Origin: Lutibacter agarilyticus
GTDB taxonomy: Bacteria; Bacteroidota; Bacteroidia; Flavobacteriales; Flavobacteriaceae
Length of the DNA: 64,000 nucleotides
Assembly: GCF_900188235.1 (NCBI RefSeq)
Contig: NZ_FZNT01000001.1
Span: 186,001 to 250,000, forward strand
Direction: 5' to 3'
Part shown: positions 9,215-18,208 of the stretch, piece after piece
Position numbering within the stretch: position 1 is the first letter of the stretch
Layout of the letters: every line of letters begins with the position of its first letter
Notes under the pieces: model-generated
What the model was told of the DNA's origin: nothing
The model's input: the letters and a program-made list of their open reading frames with translations, nothing else
Databases searched by the model: none
Made by a program: the position numbers and the translations under genes

Positions 9215-10741
9215 TCATTTTTCAACCCAATAATCCATCACCATAGCATCATCAAGTAATGGGCCTATTATATTTACGAGTTTTAAATGTGCTTTATGAA
9301 AAAGATAAATTTCTAGCGCATTTGCATTGTTAAATGTTAGGGTAAAGCAATAGTTAAAACCTTTGCTTTGGCCTTCGGTACTCGTATTAATTCCCCATTC
9401 CAAATTTGTGATTTCTGGAATTTCATTTTTTAGGTTTTCAAAAGCAAAAAGGACTTTGTCAATTTCTTCTTGACTAATATTTTCTTTGAATTTCAGATTT
9501 ATAATGTGTCTTAAGACTTTTTTATTTGAATTGTTTTTTTCGGCAGAAACCTTATATGAAACTAATTTTTTTACATCAAACCTTACTGAACCGGCTATAA
9601 AAAAAAGTGCCTCATCAATTTTTACCGAACCTAAACCATAGTATATAGGGTAACCCGTTTTTAAATAAGATATAGGGGTAAGCGTTCCGTTTGTATCTAA
9701 TTTACATAATTGAATGCTTTCATCATCTTTAGTGCCTATAGCAACAATTGCTTCTTTATTACTAACAGAAAGAATTTCAATTCTAGTTTGACCAGTAAGC
9801 ATTGTATTTTCATTATCAATTAATGTTGAATGTGGTACCAGAGCTCCTTTATTATTTATTTTAAAAACACTTACACCGTCGCCGTGATAAACAAAGTCTT
9901 TCTTTTTAATAAAATTTCCTCTTTTGTAATATTTATGGTGTCTGTGTCCAACTATTACATAATGGTTGCCTTCTAAAGTAACACCTGTTACAGGGTAGGT
10001 TCCTGTAAGAAACCGGTCTGTTGTATTATCACCTATATTGTTAATGTTTTTGAAATGGCCATTTTCATATACTCTAAAACTGCTAACGCCATTGTCTTGA
10101 AAACCTCCAGTATATAAAAATGTTTTTCCATTAATTTTATGAGAAAACATGCCAATAATACCATCGGTATAAATGTTATGATCATCTTTTAGCGATTGCA
10201 CATGCGTTAAAGAGCCATTACTATGTATTTTGAAGCTGCTTAATCCAGGCGTATCTTCTAAACCTCCAACAAAAAGATAAGATGCTTTTTTCATATGTAT
10301 TACTTGCAATGTAATTACAACGCCTAAATGGGTTTCATCTGTATCGTTAAGAGTATAAACCCTTTTAAGTGAACCGTTATTTTGAATTTGGAAAACTTCA
10401 ACAGCATTCGCTCCTTTATTTCCAACAAAAAGATAATCCGTTCCATTGATATTGTCTGCTACAAGACCTCTCGCAGGACCTTTACTATTAAAAAGTTCAT
10501 GGCTGCTTACTGGGGTTAATTTTCCTTTTTTGTCTAAAGAAAATACATCTATAAAACCACCATCTCCTCCAGAATAAATATAGTGAGTGTCACTTTTTTT
10601 ATAACTCGTTACAGTTACTGTATTGTTTGAAGTATTTTTAAAATCTTGCCTTGTTAGTGTTAATGTGTTAACAGTTTGTGCAATACTAATTTTTACAATA
10701 AATAATAAGCTTATTAAAATGAGGTTTTTTATGGTATTCAT
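9215..10741 (-). CDS. Secreted beta-propeller protein fused to a Dabb domain
   Basis: Signal peptide of about 22 residues (KISIAQ), then about 370 residues of repeated beta-propeller blades resembling YncE/lactonase-type proteins (repeated Y-I/L-F-V-G-G or similar strands such as YLFVGG, FLYTGG, FFIAGS). From about residue 405 to the end a separate ferredoxin-like Dabb (stress-responsive A/B barrel) domain begins with LRHIINLKFK and ends with DYWVEK. Dabb domains are usually stand-alone, so the fusion is unusual. It follows the GlcG/HbpS-like gene by 27 bases on the same strand. Function unknown; binding of a small hydrophobic molecule or heme product by the Dabb part is speculation. It converges with the beta-helix gene ending at 9161. 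Confidence 0.75.
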   Translation of the reverse strand: MNTIKNLILISLLFIVKISIAQTVNTLTLTRQDFKNTSNNTVTVTSYKKSDTHYIYSGGDGGFIDVFSLDKKGKLTPVSSHELFNSKGPARGLVADNINGTDYLFVGNKGANAVEVFQIQNNGSLKRVYTLNDTDETHLGVVITLQVIHMKKASYLFVGGLEDTPGLSSFKIHSNGSLTHVQSLKDDHNIYTDGIIGMFSHKINGKTFLYTGGFQDNGVSSFRVYENGHFKNINNIGDNTTDRFLTGTYPVTGVTLEGNHYVIVGHRHHKYYKRGNFIKKKDFVYHGDGVSVFKINNKGALVPHSTLIDNENTMLTGQTRIEILSVSNKEAIVAIGTKDDESIQLCKLDTNGTLTPISYLKTGYPIYYGLGSVKIDEALFFIAGSVRFDVKKLVSYKVSAEKNNSNKKVLRHIINLKFKENISQEEIDKVLFAFENLKNEIPEITNLEWGINTSTEGQSKGFNYCFTLTFNNANALEIYLFHKAHLKLVNIIGPLLDDAMVMDYWVEK

Positions 10742-10768
10742 GTTTTAAATGTATTAAAATTTAAAGAA

Positions 10769-11257
10769 TTATTCTAATATAGCTTCAGCTCCAATTATTG
10801 CAATTTCGTGATCCTGTTCTATGGTGCCACCACTTATACCAATGGCTCCAATAATTTTTCCTTCGTTGTTTTTAATAGGAACACCTCCAGGAAATGTAAT
10901 TAATCCGTTATTAGATACTTCTATATTATATATGATACCTCCCGGTTGTGTTAGTTTACCCAAATCTCCAGTTGCAATATTAAAATATCTAGCTGTTTTT
11001 GCTTTTTTTATAGCTACATCAATGCTACCTAAAAAAGATTCGTCCATTCTTATAAAAGCTTTTAAGTTAGCTCCAGCATCTACAACTGCTATATTTACAA
11101 GTACGTTAGATGCTTCCGCTTTTTTCTTTGCCTCAAAAACTACTTTTAGAGCTTGTTCATGAGTAATATTGTTAGTTATTTGTGCTTGTGTTGAATTTGA
11201 TACTATTGTTAGTAAAAATACAATGCTATAAAATTTAAATTGATTCAATAAATTCAT
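10769..11257 (-). CDS. Secreted GlcG/HbpS (DUF336) family protein
   Basis: 162-residue exported protein with a signal peptide of about 25 residues (SNSTQAQ). The rest is one GlcG/HbpS-type domain: the AFIRMDES segment, then the family-typical GGVPIKNNEGKIIGAIGISGG and a C-terminal DHEIAIIGAEAI helix. Relatives bind heme or cobalamin-like ligands, or occur beside diol and glycolate enzymes with no proven activity. Placed between a Crp-like regulator gene and the propeller/Dabb gene, all on the minus strand, which suggests a three-gene unit. No catalytic residue can be named. Confidence 0.82.
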   Translation of the reverse strand: MNLLNQFKFYSIVFLLTIVSNSTQAQITNNITHEQALKVVFEAKKKAEASNVLVNIAVVDAGANLKAFIRMDESFLGSIDVAIKKAKTARYFNIATGDLGKLTQPGGIIYNIEVSNNGLITFPGGVPIKNNEGKIIGAIGISGGTIEQDHEIAIIGAEAILE

Positions 11258-11350
11258 TTTTTGTGTAGGTTATAATTTTAGAATGCAAAAATTGTAAAAC
11301 CTTCTGAGAAAAAAGTTGAACTAGTTCAATTTAATAAAAAAACTATTAAG

Positions 11351-11923
11351 CTAGTTTCGTCTTTTAATTTTACTTAAAAATTCATGAGAGATACCAAGGT
11401 AACTAGCTATTTGCTTATCGTTTATTTTAGAAGCTATGTTTGGGTAATTATTTATAAAATAAACGTAGCGTTCTTTTGCTGTTTGGCTATTGTTTCTAAT
11501 TAATCTTCTTTGCCATGCTACCAAAGCTTTTTGTGACATTACTCTAAATAGTTTTTCAACAGCAGGAATTGACTCGTAAAGAGAAAGTTTATCTGCTCTG
11601 TTTATTAAAAGTATTTTGCTATCTGTTAATGCTTGTATATTTAAATTGGAGGTTGATTGGTTCATAAAACTATCAATATCCATTAACCACCAATCTTTTG
11701 CAGCAAAATACAATGTGTTTTCATTCCCTTTTTTGTCGATTGTAAAAATTCTGAAACAGCCTTCTAATACAAAGCCTTCAAATTTGCAGATTTCACCTTG
11801 CTCTAAAAGAAATTCTGTTTTTTTAATATTCTTAAAATAAAAGTATTTACAAAACTCTTCAAGTTCTGTTTTAGAAAATGGAGCATTTTTGGTTATATTT
11901 TCTTTTAATAAATTGTTTATCAT
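11351..11923 (-). CDS. Crp/Fnr family transcriptional regulator
   Basis: 190-residue cytoplasmic regulator. The N-terminal cyclic-nucleotide-binding-like barrel covers about residues 20-120 (LEQGEICKFEGFVLEG), followed by a dimer helix and a C-terminal winged-helix region with IASYLGISHEFLSKIK near 167-183. The glycine-rich cAMP pocket is poorly conserved, as in many Bacteroidetes members, so the signal is unknown. It lies 93 bases upstream of the GlcG/HbpS-like gene and could control that group. It is the only DNA-binding regulator in the PUL-containing half of the window, but nothing in the sequence ties it to the PUL operons. Confidence 0.85.
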   Translation of the reverse strand: MINNLLKENITKNAPFSKTELEEFCKYFYFKNIKKTEFLLEQGEICKFEGFVLEGCFRIFTIDKKGNENTLYFAAKDWWLMDIDSFMNQSTSNLNIQALTDSKILLINRADKLSLYESIPAVEKLFRVMSQKALVAWQRRLIRNNSQTAKERYVYFINNYPNIASKINDKQIASYLGISHEFLSKIKRRN

Positions 11924-11972
11924 AAGATGTTTTTGTTTTTGAAACCTGAGAAGTGCTATTTTTTTTAAAATT

Positions 11973-12007
11973 AAAAACTGTTCATTTGATAAGAATGAAC
12001 AGTTTTT
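11973..12007 (-). terminator. Terminator after the GH2-to-sulfatase operon
   Basis: Perfect 14-bp stem (11973-11986 with 11994-12007) with a 7-base loop. A-rich and T-rich flanks make it a good intrinsic terminator on either strand. It lies 43 bases beyond the stop of the sulfatase gene at 12050 and so closes the long minus-strand operon starting at 22257. Confidence 0.8.
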
Positions 12008-12049
12008 GCAGCTTTATTTCTTATATTTTTAGAATATAATTTAATGAAT

Positions 12050-13567
12050 TTAAATTTTACCAGTTTTAACTTTACGATCTCTTGTGCGGTTATACTTTTC
12101 AAAAAGTTCTTTAACCTTGTCTTGATATGTTGGGTTGTTAATTAAATTTTTGCTTTCGTTTTCTGAAACATTCTTATTTAAATTAAACAATGCAAAAGGA
12201 GTTCTAGTAGCATTTGTTTTATCTTTTTTATCTACCTGAATAATTAATTTCCAACCATCTTCAGTAATCATTGTTTGTTTTCCTGTTCCAGCTTGTGTAA
12301 TTAAAAATGGGTGTGCTTTTTCTTTTTTTTGTTCTAACAAAATAGGTAATAAATTTGAAGAATCCATAGCTTGATTGTCTTCAATTTTTTGATTGGTTAC
12401 ACCAGCAAGCGTTGCCATAATGTCGATACCTAAAATAGGAGTGTCTGATACTGTTTTAGCTTTTATTTTCCCTGGCCACCAAGCTATAAAAGGTACTCTG
12501 GTTCCGCCTTCATAACATTGGTTTTTACCTCCTCTATAAATATCATTAGATTTATGACCAGCTTTAAGAGTTTCCTTTTCCAATAAGCCTCCATTGTCTG
12601 ATGTGAAAATAAATAAAGTATTATTGTAAACACCTTTTTCTTTTAAGGCTTTGATAAGCATTTCCATTTGTACATCCAATTCTTTTACCATATCTAAATG
12701 ACTAGAAGGTGTTGTACCTGCAATTTTTTTACCATTTAATTCTGTGGAAGGTGTGTGTGGTAAATGAACAGCTTGAGAGCAGTAGTACATAAAGAAAGGT
12801 TTTTTGTTTGAAGTATTTTCAATAAAGTCTACAGCTTTGTTAACTAATAATTCTCCAGAATTATACGGATTCCAATAGCTATCTCCTAAACCTTCTTTTT
12901 TATCTAGTTTAACGTTTAGTTTACTCATGTTTTCTTGAGTAATCAACACAATTTTAGAGTTTTCATTTAAAGGCATCATCACACCGTTTTCGTAAACAGC
13001 ATATGGTTCTGCTTGTATTCCCGCAGGATACATAAAACTGTAATCAAAACCATTTTGTACCGGACCTTTATCTAAAACTTTTGAAATATCAACATCTAAT
13101 TCGTGTTCTTTTCTAGGAGATCTGTAAACCGTATTTGGGTCATCTTTTCTTCCGAAATCCATTCCAAACCCCCATTTTCCAAAAAATGAAGTGGTGTATC
13201 CAGCATTTTTCATTAATTTGCCTAATGTCAATTGATTTTCTTCAATAGGTGAAGGTTGGTAAGAGCCCCAAACACCCCAAGGTGCATAACTACGGTAACA
13301 ATGATTTCCTGTCATAATTGCATAGCGTGTTGGTGCGCACAAAGCAGCAGGAGAGTGTGCATCCGTAAATACAATACCTTCTTTTGCTAATTTATCAAGG
13401 GTTGGTGTTTCAACCACAATATTTTTTGAATGCATTTCTCGGTAATACGAAATATCTCCAACACCAATATCATCGGCTAAAATTACAACTACGTTTGGTT
13501 TTTGTTGTGCAAAAATTACTGTTGTAATAACAGTAAAACCTATAATAAGTAAGTGTTTAATTTTCAT
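12050..13567 (-). CDS. S1-family sulfatase, CAPTR motif
   Basis: Type I FGly sulfatase, last gene of the GH2-GH29-GH16-GH3-GH43 operon. I place the start at 13567, where the protein begins MKIKHLLIIGF with a normal signal peptide ending VIFAQ; this ATG lies 2 bases past the stop of the GH43 gene. An earlier in-frame ATG at 13618 would sit inside that gene. The FGly motif is CAPTR at 77-81 and metal-site DD at 31-32. FFGKWGFG and the TSDNGG segment are typical of arylsulfatase-like members. It likely removes a sulfate from oligosaccharides released by the GH16. Subfamily and regioselectivity are not decided. Confidence 0.9.
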   Translation of the reverse strand: MKIKHLLIIGFTVITTVIFAQQKPNVVVILADDIGVGDISYYREMHSKNIVVETPTLDKLAKEGIVFTDAHSPAALCAPTRYAIMTGNHCYRSYAPWGVWGSYQPSPIEENQLTLGKLMKNAGYTTSFFGKWGFGMDFGRKDDPNTVYRSPRKEHELDVDISKVLDKGPVQNGFDYSFMYPAGIQAEPYAVYENGVMMPLNENSKIVLITQENMSKLNVKLDKKEGLGDSYWNPYNSGELLVNKAVDFIENTSNKKPFFMYYCSQAVHLPHTPSTELNGKKIAGTTPSSHLDMVKELDVQMEMLIKALKEKGVYNNTLFIFTSDNGGLLEKETLKAGHKSNDIYRGGKNQCYEGGTRVPFIAWWPGKIKAKTVSDTPILGIDIMATLAGVTNQKIEDNQAMDSSNLLPILLEQKKEKAHPFLITQAGTGKQTMITEDGWKLIIQVDKKDKTNATRTPFALFNLNKNVSENESKNLINNPTYQDKVKELFEKYNRTRDRKVKTGKI

Positions 13568-13569
13568 TT

Positions 13570-14904
13570 TTATTTCAGTTTTAACCAGTTTAAATTTACA
13601 GTTTTGTCCGATCCCCAATCAGACTTAAATAGCACTACAATATTTTGTTTTCCAGTAATTTTTTCGAGTATTGGAGTTTCAATGGTTTTCCATGTATTCC
13701 AACCACCAGTATATTTTACAGGGAAATTAGCAATAAGTTTTCCTTTGGCATTTCCAATTCTAACTTCAAAACTACCAATGCGTTGTCCGCAGGCAATTCT
13801 AGCTTCCATTTTAGTAGCTGAACCATCAGCAAAATCAACATTGTTAAATTGTACGGTACTCATCATTTTTGTATCACAAACCATCCATCCTAAAGGTTCA
13901 TTTCCACCAACAAAGGCAGTTTTAGCACCACTAATTTCATTATATCTATCTACCTGAATTTCTTCACCAATAGTTGGTGACCCAATTCCTCTCATGGTTG
14001 GTTTTACTTTTTTAATAGCACCATCTTTTTTAAATTCCATATAATCGGCGCTCATAGAACGTAGTTTGTTGTAACCACTCACTTGCCAGTAATGGTAAAA
14101 TAAAATCCATTGTCCGTTATAATTAACAACCGAATGATGATTAGTACCGTTGTTGATATTGTCCATAATTTTTCCGCGATAGGTAAAAGGCCCTAGCGGA
14201 TTTTCACTAGTTGCGTAACCAATGGTATAACCTTCATCAGGAAACACATGAGCAAATGTAAAATAGTATAAATTATTGTATTTAAAAGGAAAAGAACCTT
14301 CTTTATAACCAGCAGGTAATCCTTCAACTTTTATAGGTTCTGCAGCAATTTCTTTCATATTGTCTTTTAAAGGAGCAACAAACAATTCTTGTCCACCACC
14401 AAAATACAAATAAGCTTTTCCGTCATCATCTAAAAGCAATCCAGGGTCAATACCACTTACACCTTTAATGTAATCTTTTTCCCATTTAAAAGGGCCTGTC
14501 GGACTTTTAGATGTTCCTACACCAATACGTCTAAATGAAGATTCATCTTTAGGTTGAGCAGGGTAGTAGTAATAGTAGGTATCGCCTTTTTTTATACAAT
14601 CAGGCGCCCACATACCGTATGAATCTTTTTTGCCCCAAGGCACTTCATTTTGGTCTAAAACCACACCGTAATCTTTCCAAGTATTCCCATTTTCTAATGA
14701 AAATAAATGATAATCGGGCATACAAAACCGTGGTGCTTCAATTCCTTCAGGAGGAACAATATCGTGTGATGGATACACATATAATTTGCCATCAAATACT
14801 CGTGCAGTTGGGTCTGCAGTAAAAATATTTGTAACCAAAGGGTTTTGTGCTATCATTTGTTGAAATAACAGGCAACTACTTATAAAAAGTACTATTTTTT
14901 TCAT
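13570..14904 (-). CDS. GH43 family glycosidase with CBM6-like domain
   Basis: Signal peptide ends near residue 19 (QQMIAQ). The five-bladed GH43 catalytic domain covers about 25-320. The three expected acids are visible: Asp31 (FTADPTA), Asp153 (SGIDPG) and Glu202 (YKEGSFPF). The C-terminal about 120 residues form a CBM6-like beta-sandwich with paired Trp (GGWNTWKT) and end WLKLK. Known relatives act on beta-xylosides, alpha-L-arabinofuranosides or beta-galactosides. In this operon a side-chain xylose or galactose is plausible. 13 bases downstream of the GH3 gene, 2 bases upstream of a sulfatase. Confidence 0.88.
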   Translation of the reverse strand: MKKIVLFISSCLLFQQMIAQNPLVTNIFTADPTARVFDGKLYVYPSHDIVPPEGIEAPRFCMPDYHLFSLENGNTWKDYGVVLDQNEVPWGKKDSYGMWAPDCIKKGDTYYYYYPAQPKDESSFRRIGVGTSKSPTGPFKWEKDYIKGVSGIDPGLLLDDDGKAYLYFGGGQELFVAPLKDNMKEIAAEPIKVEGLPAGYKEGSFPFKYNNLYYFTFAHVFPDEGYTIGYATSENPLGPFTYRGKIMDNINNGTNHHSVVNYNGQWILFYHYWQVSGYNKLRSMSADYMEFKKDGAIKKVKPTMRGIGSPTIGEEIQVDRYNEISGAKTAFVGGNEPLGWMVCDTKMMSTVQFNNVDFADGSATKMEARIACGQRIGSFEVRIGNAKGKLIANFPVKYTGGWNTWKTIETPILEKITGKQNIVVLFKSDWGSDKTVNLNWLKLK

Positions 14905-14917
14905 AAAATAAAGTTTA

Positions 14918-17296
14918 TTATTTATTTACTGAGAAAAAGACTGATCGTCCGTTTTCTAAGACTTTTTTTGTTCCATTTAAATCAATTTCACCTTTTAAAC
15001 GAAGATCTGTTGAAGAAGCTCCAATTAATACTTCAATTTTTTCAGGATTAATAATCCATTTATTATTAATATATTGGGCAAATTGTTCTGGTGAAATTTT
15101 AAAAATAACCTTCTTTTGTTCTCCCGGTTTTAATTCAACTCGTTGAAAACCTTTTAGTTGAATAGGGAGTAGGGTAGAGTTACTTTCTTTAGGTGAAACA
15201 TACAATTGTACAATTTCAGTACCTGTTCTATCTCCTGTATTTTTTATATTGAATTCAACAGTAAAACGTTCATCAGTTATGTTTGCTGATGATTGAACTT
15301 TTAAATTACTGTATTTGTAATTTGTATAAGAAAGTCCATAACCAAAAGGATATTGAGGTTGATTGTCTTCGGAATAACCTCGTTTATAATTTATTTCGTT
15401 TTTGCTTTCATCTTTTGGATACGTAACACATAATTTACCAGAAGGGTTTACGTTTCCTACTAAAATATCAGCAATTGCATTTCCACCTTCTTCACCAGGA
15501 AACCAAGCTTGAACAATAGCAGCACATTTGTCTTCAAACTTGCTAACCAATTGTTGACGACCACCAAACATTACTAAAATAACAGGTTTACCAGTTGCAA
15601 GTAATTTTTCTACAAAAGCTTCTTGCGCTCCAGGCAATCTTATACCTTTTCTTTCTCTACCTTCTCCGCATAAATATAAATTTTCTCCAACTGCAGCTAT
15701 AATTACATCACTTTCTTTTGAAATTTTTATAGCATTTTCCAAATCAGGCTGAGGTAGTCCTTTAATTGTTAATAGTTTTAATTTACTAAGTCTGTCATCA
15801 CCCAAACCACTATTATCAATGGTTGATTCTAACGGAGCACTCCAATCGCAACCTCGTTCGTGTAGTATTTCAACAGCACTTCCTAACTTTGTTTCTAGTC
15901 CTTCTTTTAAAGTGATTAATTTTGGATTTTCAGGATCAAACTCTGTGCTGTGCCAAAATGAAATCATAGATTGATAGGTGTAATCTCCTAATAAACAATG
16001 TACAGTTGCAGCGTTTGGACCAACAAGTGCAATTTTTTTTATGTTCTTTTTCAACGGAAGTATGCCATTGTTTTTTAATAAAACAATAGACTGACTTGCA
16101 GATTCATAAGCCAATTTTCTGTTTTCAGGTGGGTCGAAATTTAGAGAGCCATCTTGCCCTATTTGTGGATTTTTATCTAATAAGCCCAATTTAGCTTTCA
16201 TAGTTAAAGAGCGCTTCACTGCCTGATTGATTTCTTTTTCAGTAACCAACCCTTTCTCAATAGCTTCAGGCAATAAAGGATAAGCTTCAGGAGAAGAAAG
16301 TTCAATATCTACACCTGCATTTAAAGCCATTGCGCCAGCGACCATAGATGAAGGAGCTTGCTTGTAACCTTTGTAAATTTTATTAACTGCAAAATAATCA
16401 CTAACAACCAATCCGTCAAAACCAATTTCTTTGCGAAGCATTTGATCAAGCATTGTTGGATTTGCCACAACAGGCAAAGACCTATAAACACCATATGATG
16501 GCATTACACTTTTAGCACCTCCAATTTTAATGCAGGCTTCATGAGGCATTAAGTATTCTTCGTATAATTCTTTTGTGTCGTTATTTGATGTTCCATAACC
16601 TGCAAAATGTTTTACGGTAGCAGCAACGCCTGTTCTAAAATCATCTCCTTGTAAACCTTTAACAAAAGCTACTCCTAAACGAGAAGTTAAATATGCATCT
16701 TCACCGTAGCTTTCTTCTAGCCTGTTCCAATGTGCTGTACGACTTAAATCGAGCATTGGAGACAAAGCAAACGTGGCACCCGCTGCTCGCATATTTTTAG
16801 TTGTTGAAGCGGTGTTTTTAGAAATTAGTTCAGGGTTCCAAGTACAACCCATGCCAATTTGTTGCGGAAATGTTGTAGCTCCTTGGGTAGCAAAACCTGT
16901 AATTGCTTCTTCATGAAAAATAGCTGGAATTTTTAAATCTGTTTCGGTCATTAAAAAATGTTGAACATCTCTAACTAAATCTCTTAATTCTTCAGGACTT
17001 AATGTAAGACCCGATGAAAACTGACAAAAATGTCCAATACCAAATGGCATGTGCTCTTTTGCTTTTTCAGAAGAGAATTTACCATTTTCCATCACAAATT
17101 TTAATCTGGTTCCTACAATTTGAGCTAATTTTTCTTCCATGGTCATTTTTGCCATAATAGCATCTACCACTTCATTTGTTTCTGAAGTGTAAAAGGGTGT
17201 TTGGTTTTGAGCAAATAGTTGCCCAATTCCAATAGAGAAAAATAGGGAAGCAGTTAAAGCTAAATGTTTTAGTGAAATAGATTTTAATAAGTTCAT
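14918..17296 (-). CDS. GH3 family beta-glycosidase
   Basis: 792-residue exported enzyme with a signal peptide of about 29 residues (GQLFAQ). The (beta/alpha)8 barrel carries the nucleophile Asp300 in LVVSDYFA. The alpha/beta sandwich domain follows (about 400-630), and a C-terminal FnIII-like domain (FGYGLSYTNY onward) completes the three-domain layout. Length is usual for GH3 exo-enzymes such as beta-glucosidase or beta-xylosidase. It sits between GH16 and GH43 genes in one operon with gaps of 20 and 13 bases, so it probably trims a side group or terminal sugar from the galactan. The sugar cannot be decided from the sequence. Confidence 0.92.
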   Translation of the reverse strand: MNLLKSISLKHLALTASLFFSIGIGQLFAQNQTPFYTSETNEVVDAIMAKMTMEEKLAQIVGTRLKFVMENGKFSSEKAKEHMPFGIGHFCQFSSGLTLSPEELRDLVRDVQHFLMTETDLKIPAIFHEEAITGFATQGATTFPQQIGMGCTWNPELISKNTASTTKNMRAAGATFALSPMLDLSRTAHWNRLEESYGEDAYLTSRLGVAFVKGLQGDDFRTGVAATVKHFAGYGTSNNDTKELYEEYLMPHEACIKIGGAKSVMPSYGVYRSLPVVANPTMLDQMLRKEIGFDGLVVSDYFAVNKIYKGYKQAPSSMVAGAMALNAGVDIELSSPEAYPLLPEAIEKGLVTEKEINQAVKRSLTMKAKLGLLDKNPQIGQDGSLNFDPPENRKLAYESASQSIVLLKNNGILPLKKNIKKIALVGPNAATVHCLLGDYTYQSMISFWHSTEFDPENPKLITLKEGLETKLGSAVEILHERGCDWSAPLESTIDNSGLGDDRLSKLKLLTIKGLPQPDLENAIKISKESDVIIAAVGENLYLCGEGRERKGIRLPGAQEAFVEKLLATGKPVILVMFGGRQQLVSKFEDKCAAIVQAWFPGEEGGNAIADILVGNVNPSGKLCVTYPKDESKNEINYKRGYSEDNQPQYPFGYGLSYTNYKYSNLKVQSSANITDERFTVEFNIKNTGDRTGTEIVQLYVSPKESNSTLLPIQLKGFQRVELKPGEQKKVIFKISPEQFAQYINNKWIINPEKIEVLIGASSTDLRLKGEIDLNGTKKVLENGRSVFFSVNK

Positions 17297-17316
17297 TATA
17301 AAATTTGATTTTTATT

Positions 17317-18162
17317 TTAAATTGGGCTTAATTTCCAAGTTCTAACCCATTCGTATTGAGTGGTTCTTTGTGCTTTAGTACCGTGGGAAACCAATCCACC
17401 ATCTTCAGGAACTGGATTCCAATCATAGGTTTCAATAGCCATTTGTATAAAAGCAGGCACATCCCAAGTTACAGTAGGATTCAACGTGTACGCATAAACA
17501 CCATCTAAATAAAATAGTATTTCAGTTTCTGATTTCCACCAAGCACCATATACATAAAAACGTTCGTGGTTTTTAGTTTCAGGTACCGAAAAAGCCTGAA
17601 CTCTTTCACTTTCTGGGTGACAACTAGTTTTTCTATGAATGGCATTTGCATGAAAAATTTGATCCCATTCTTTACCCCAAACTTCGGTTGAATCTGTAGT
17701 TTTCCCAACACATTCCTGTATGTCTAATTCTAATTTTTTTTCACAATTATACTTCGTCATTAACCAAAATGTAGATGACATTACTGTTTCATTGGCTTTC
17801 ATTTTAGCCTCAAAATACCAACCAATATGCCCAGGTTTTATTGAGCGTACAATACCACCTTGATACGTGAAAGTTTTTCCGTTTGAAATTACAGGGGTAT
17901 CTAGTTTACCAACGGTTACATTTAATTTTCCGTTTTCAACAACAACATTGTTAGCTTTAAACAGTGCTGGAGGTCGTCCGTCCCACATCCAATCGTTTCC
18001 AATTGGTTCTTTTTGCCATTTGGATTCATCTAAAGTTGTACCGTCAAATTCATCAGACAATTCTTCAACTTTAACCCATTTTTTACCAATTGGTGCTTGT
18101 GGTGTTTGTGCGTAAAAAACACTAAATGTTAAATAGCTAAAAATTAGGATTAATTGTTTCAT
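17317..18162 (-). CDS. GH16 endo-beta-galactanase, second copy
   Basis: 281 residues, paralogous to the GH16 at 4416-5306. Signal peptide ends about residue 18 (SVFYAQ). Catalytic signature ELDIQE at 145-150 (Glu145, Asp147, Glu150). It shares FTYQGGIV, MSSTFWL, YGAWWKS, ETYDWN..PEDGG and the C-terminal YEWVRTW with the first copy. Loops between the shared strands differ, for example GNDWMWDGRPP against GQGWIGRAPG near the substrate cleft, so the two may cut different repeats of a hybrid polymer. It lies between GH29 and GH3 in the operon starting at 22257. Confidence 0.88.
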   Translation of the reverse strand: MKQLILIFSYLTFSVFYAQTPQAPIGKKWVKVEELSDEFDGTTLDESKWQKEPIGNDWMWDGRPPALFKANNVVVENGKLNVTVGKLDTPVISNGKTFTYQGGIVRSIKPGHIGWYFEAKMKANETVMSSTFWLMTKYNCEKKLELDIQECVGKTTDSTEVWGKEWDQIFHANAIHRKTSCHPESERVQAFSVPETKNHERFYVYGAWWKSETEILFYLDGVYAYTLNPTVTWDVPAFIQMAIETYDWNPVPEDGGLVSHGTKAQRTTQYEWVRTWKLSPI

Positions 18163-18208
18163 AATGAATAAAAGTGATTCTTTAACGATTTTTAAAATGT
18201 TGTATCTA

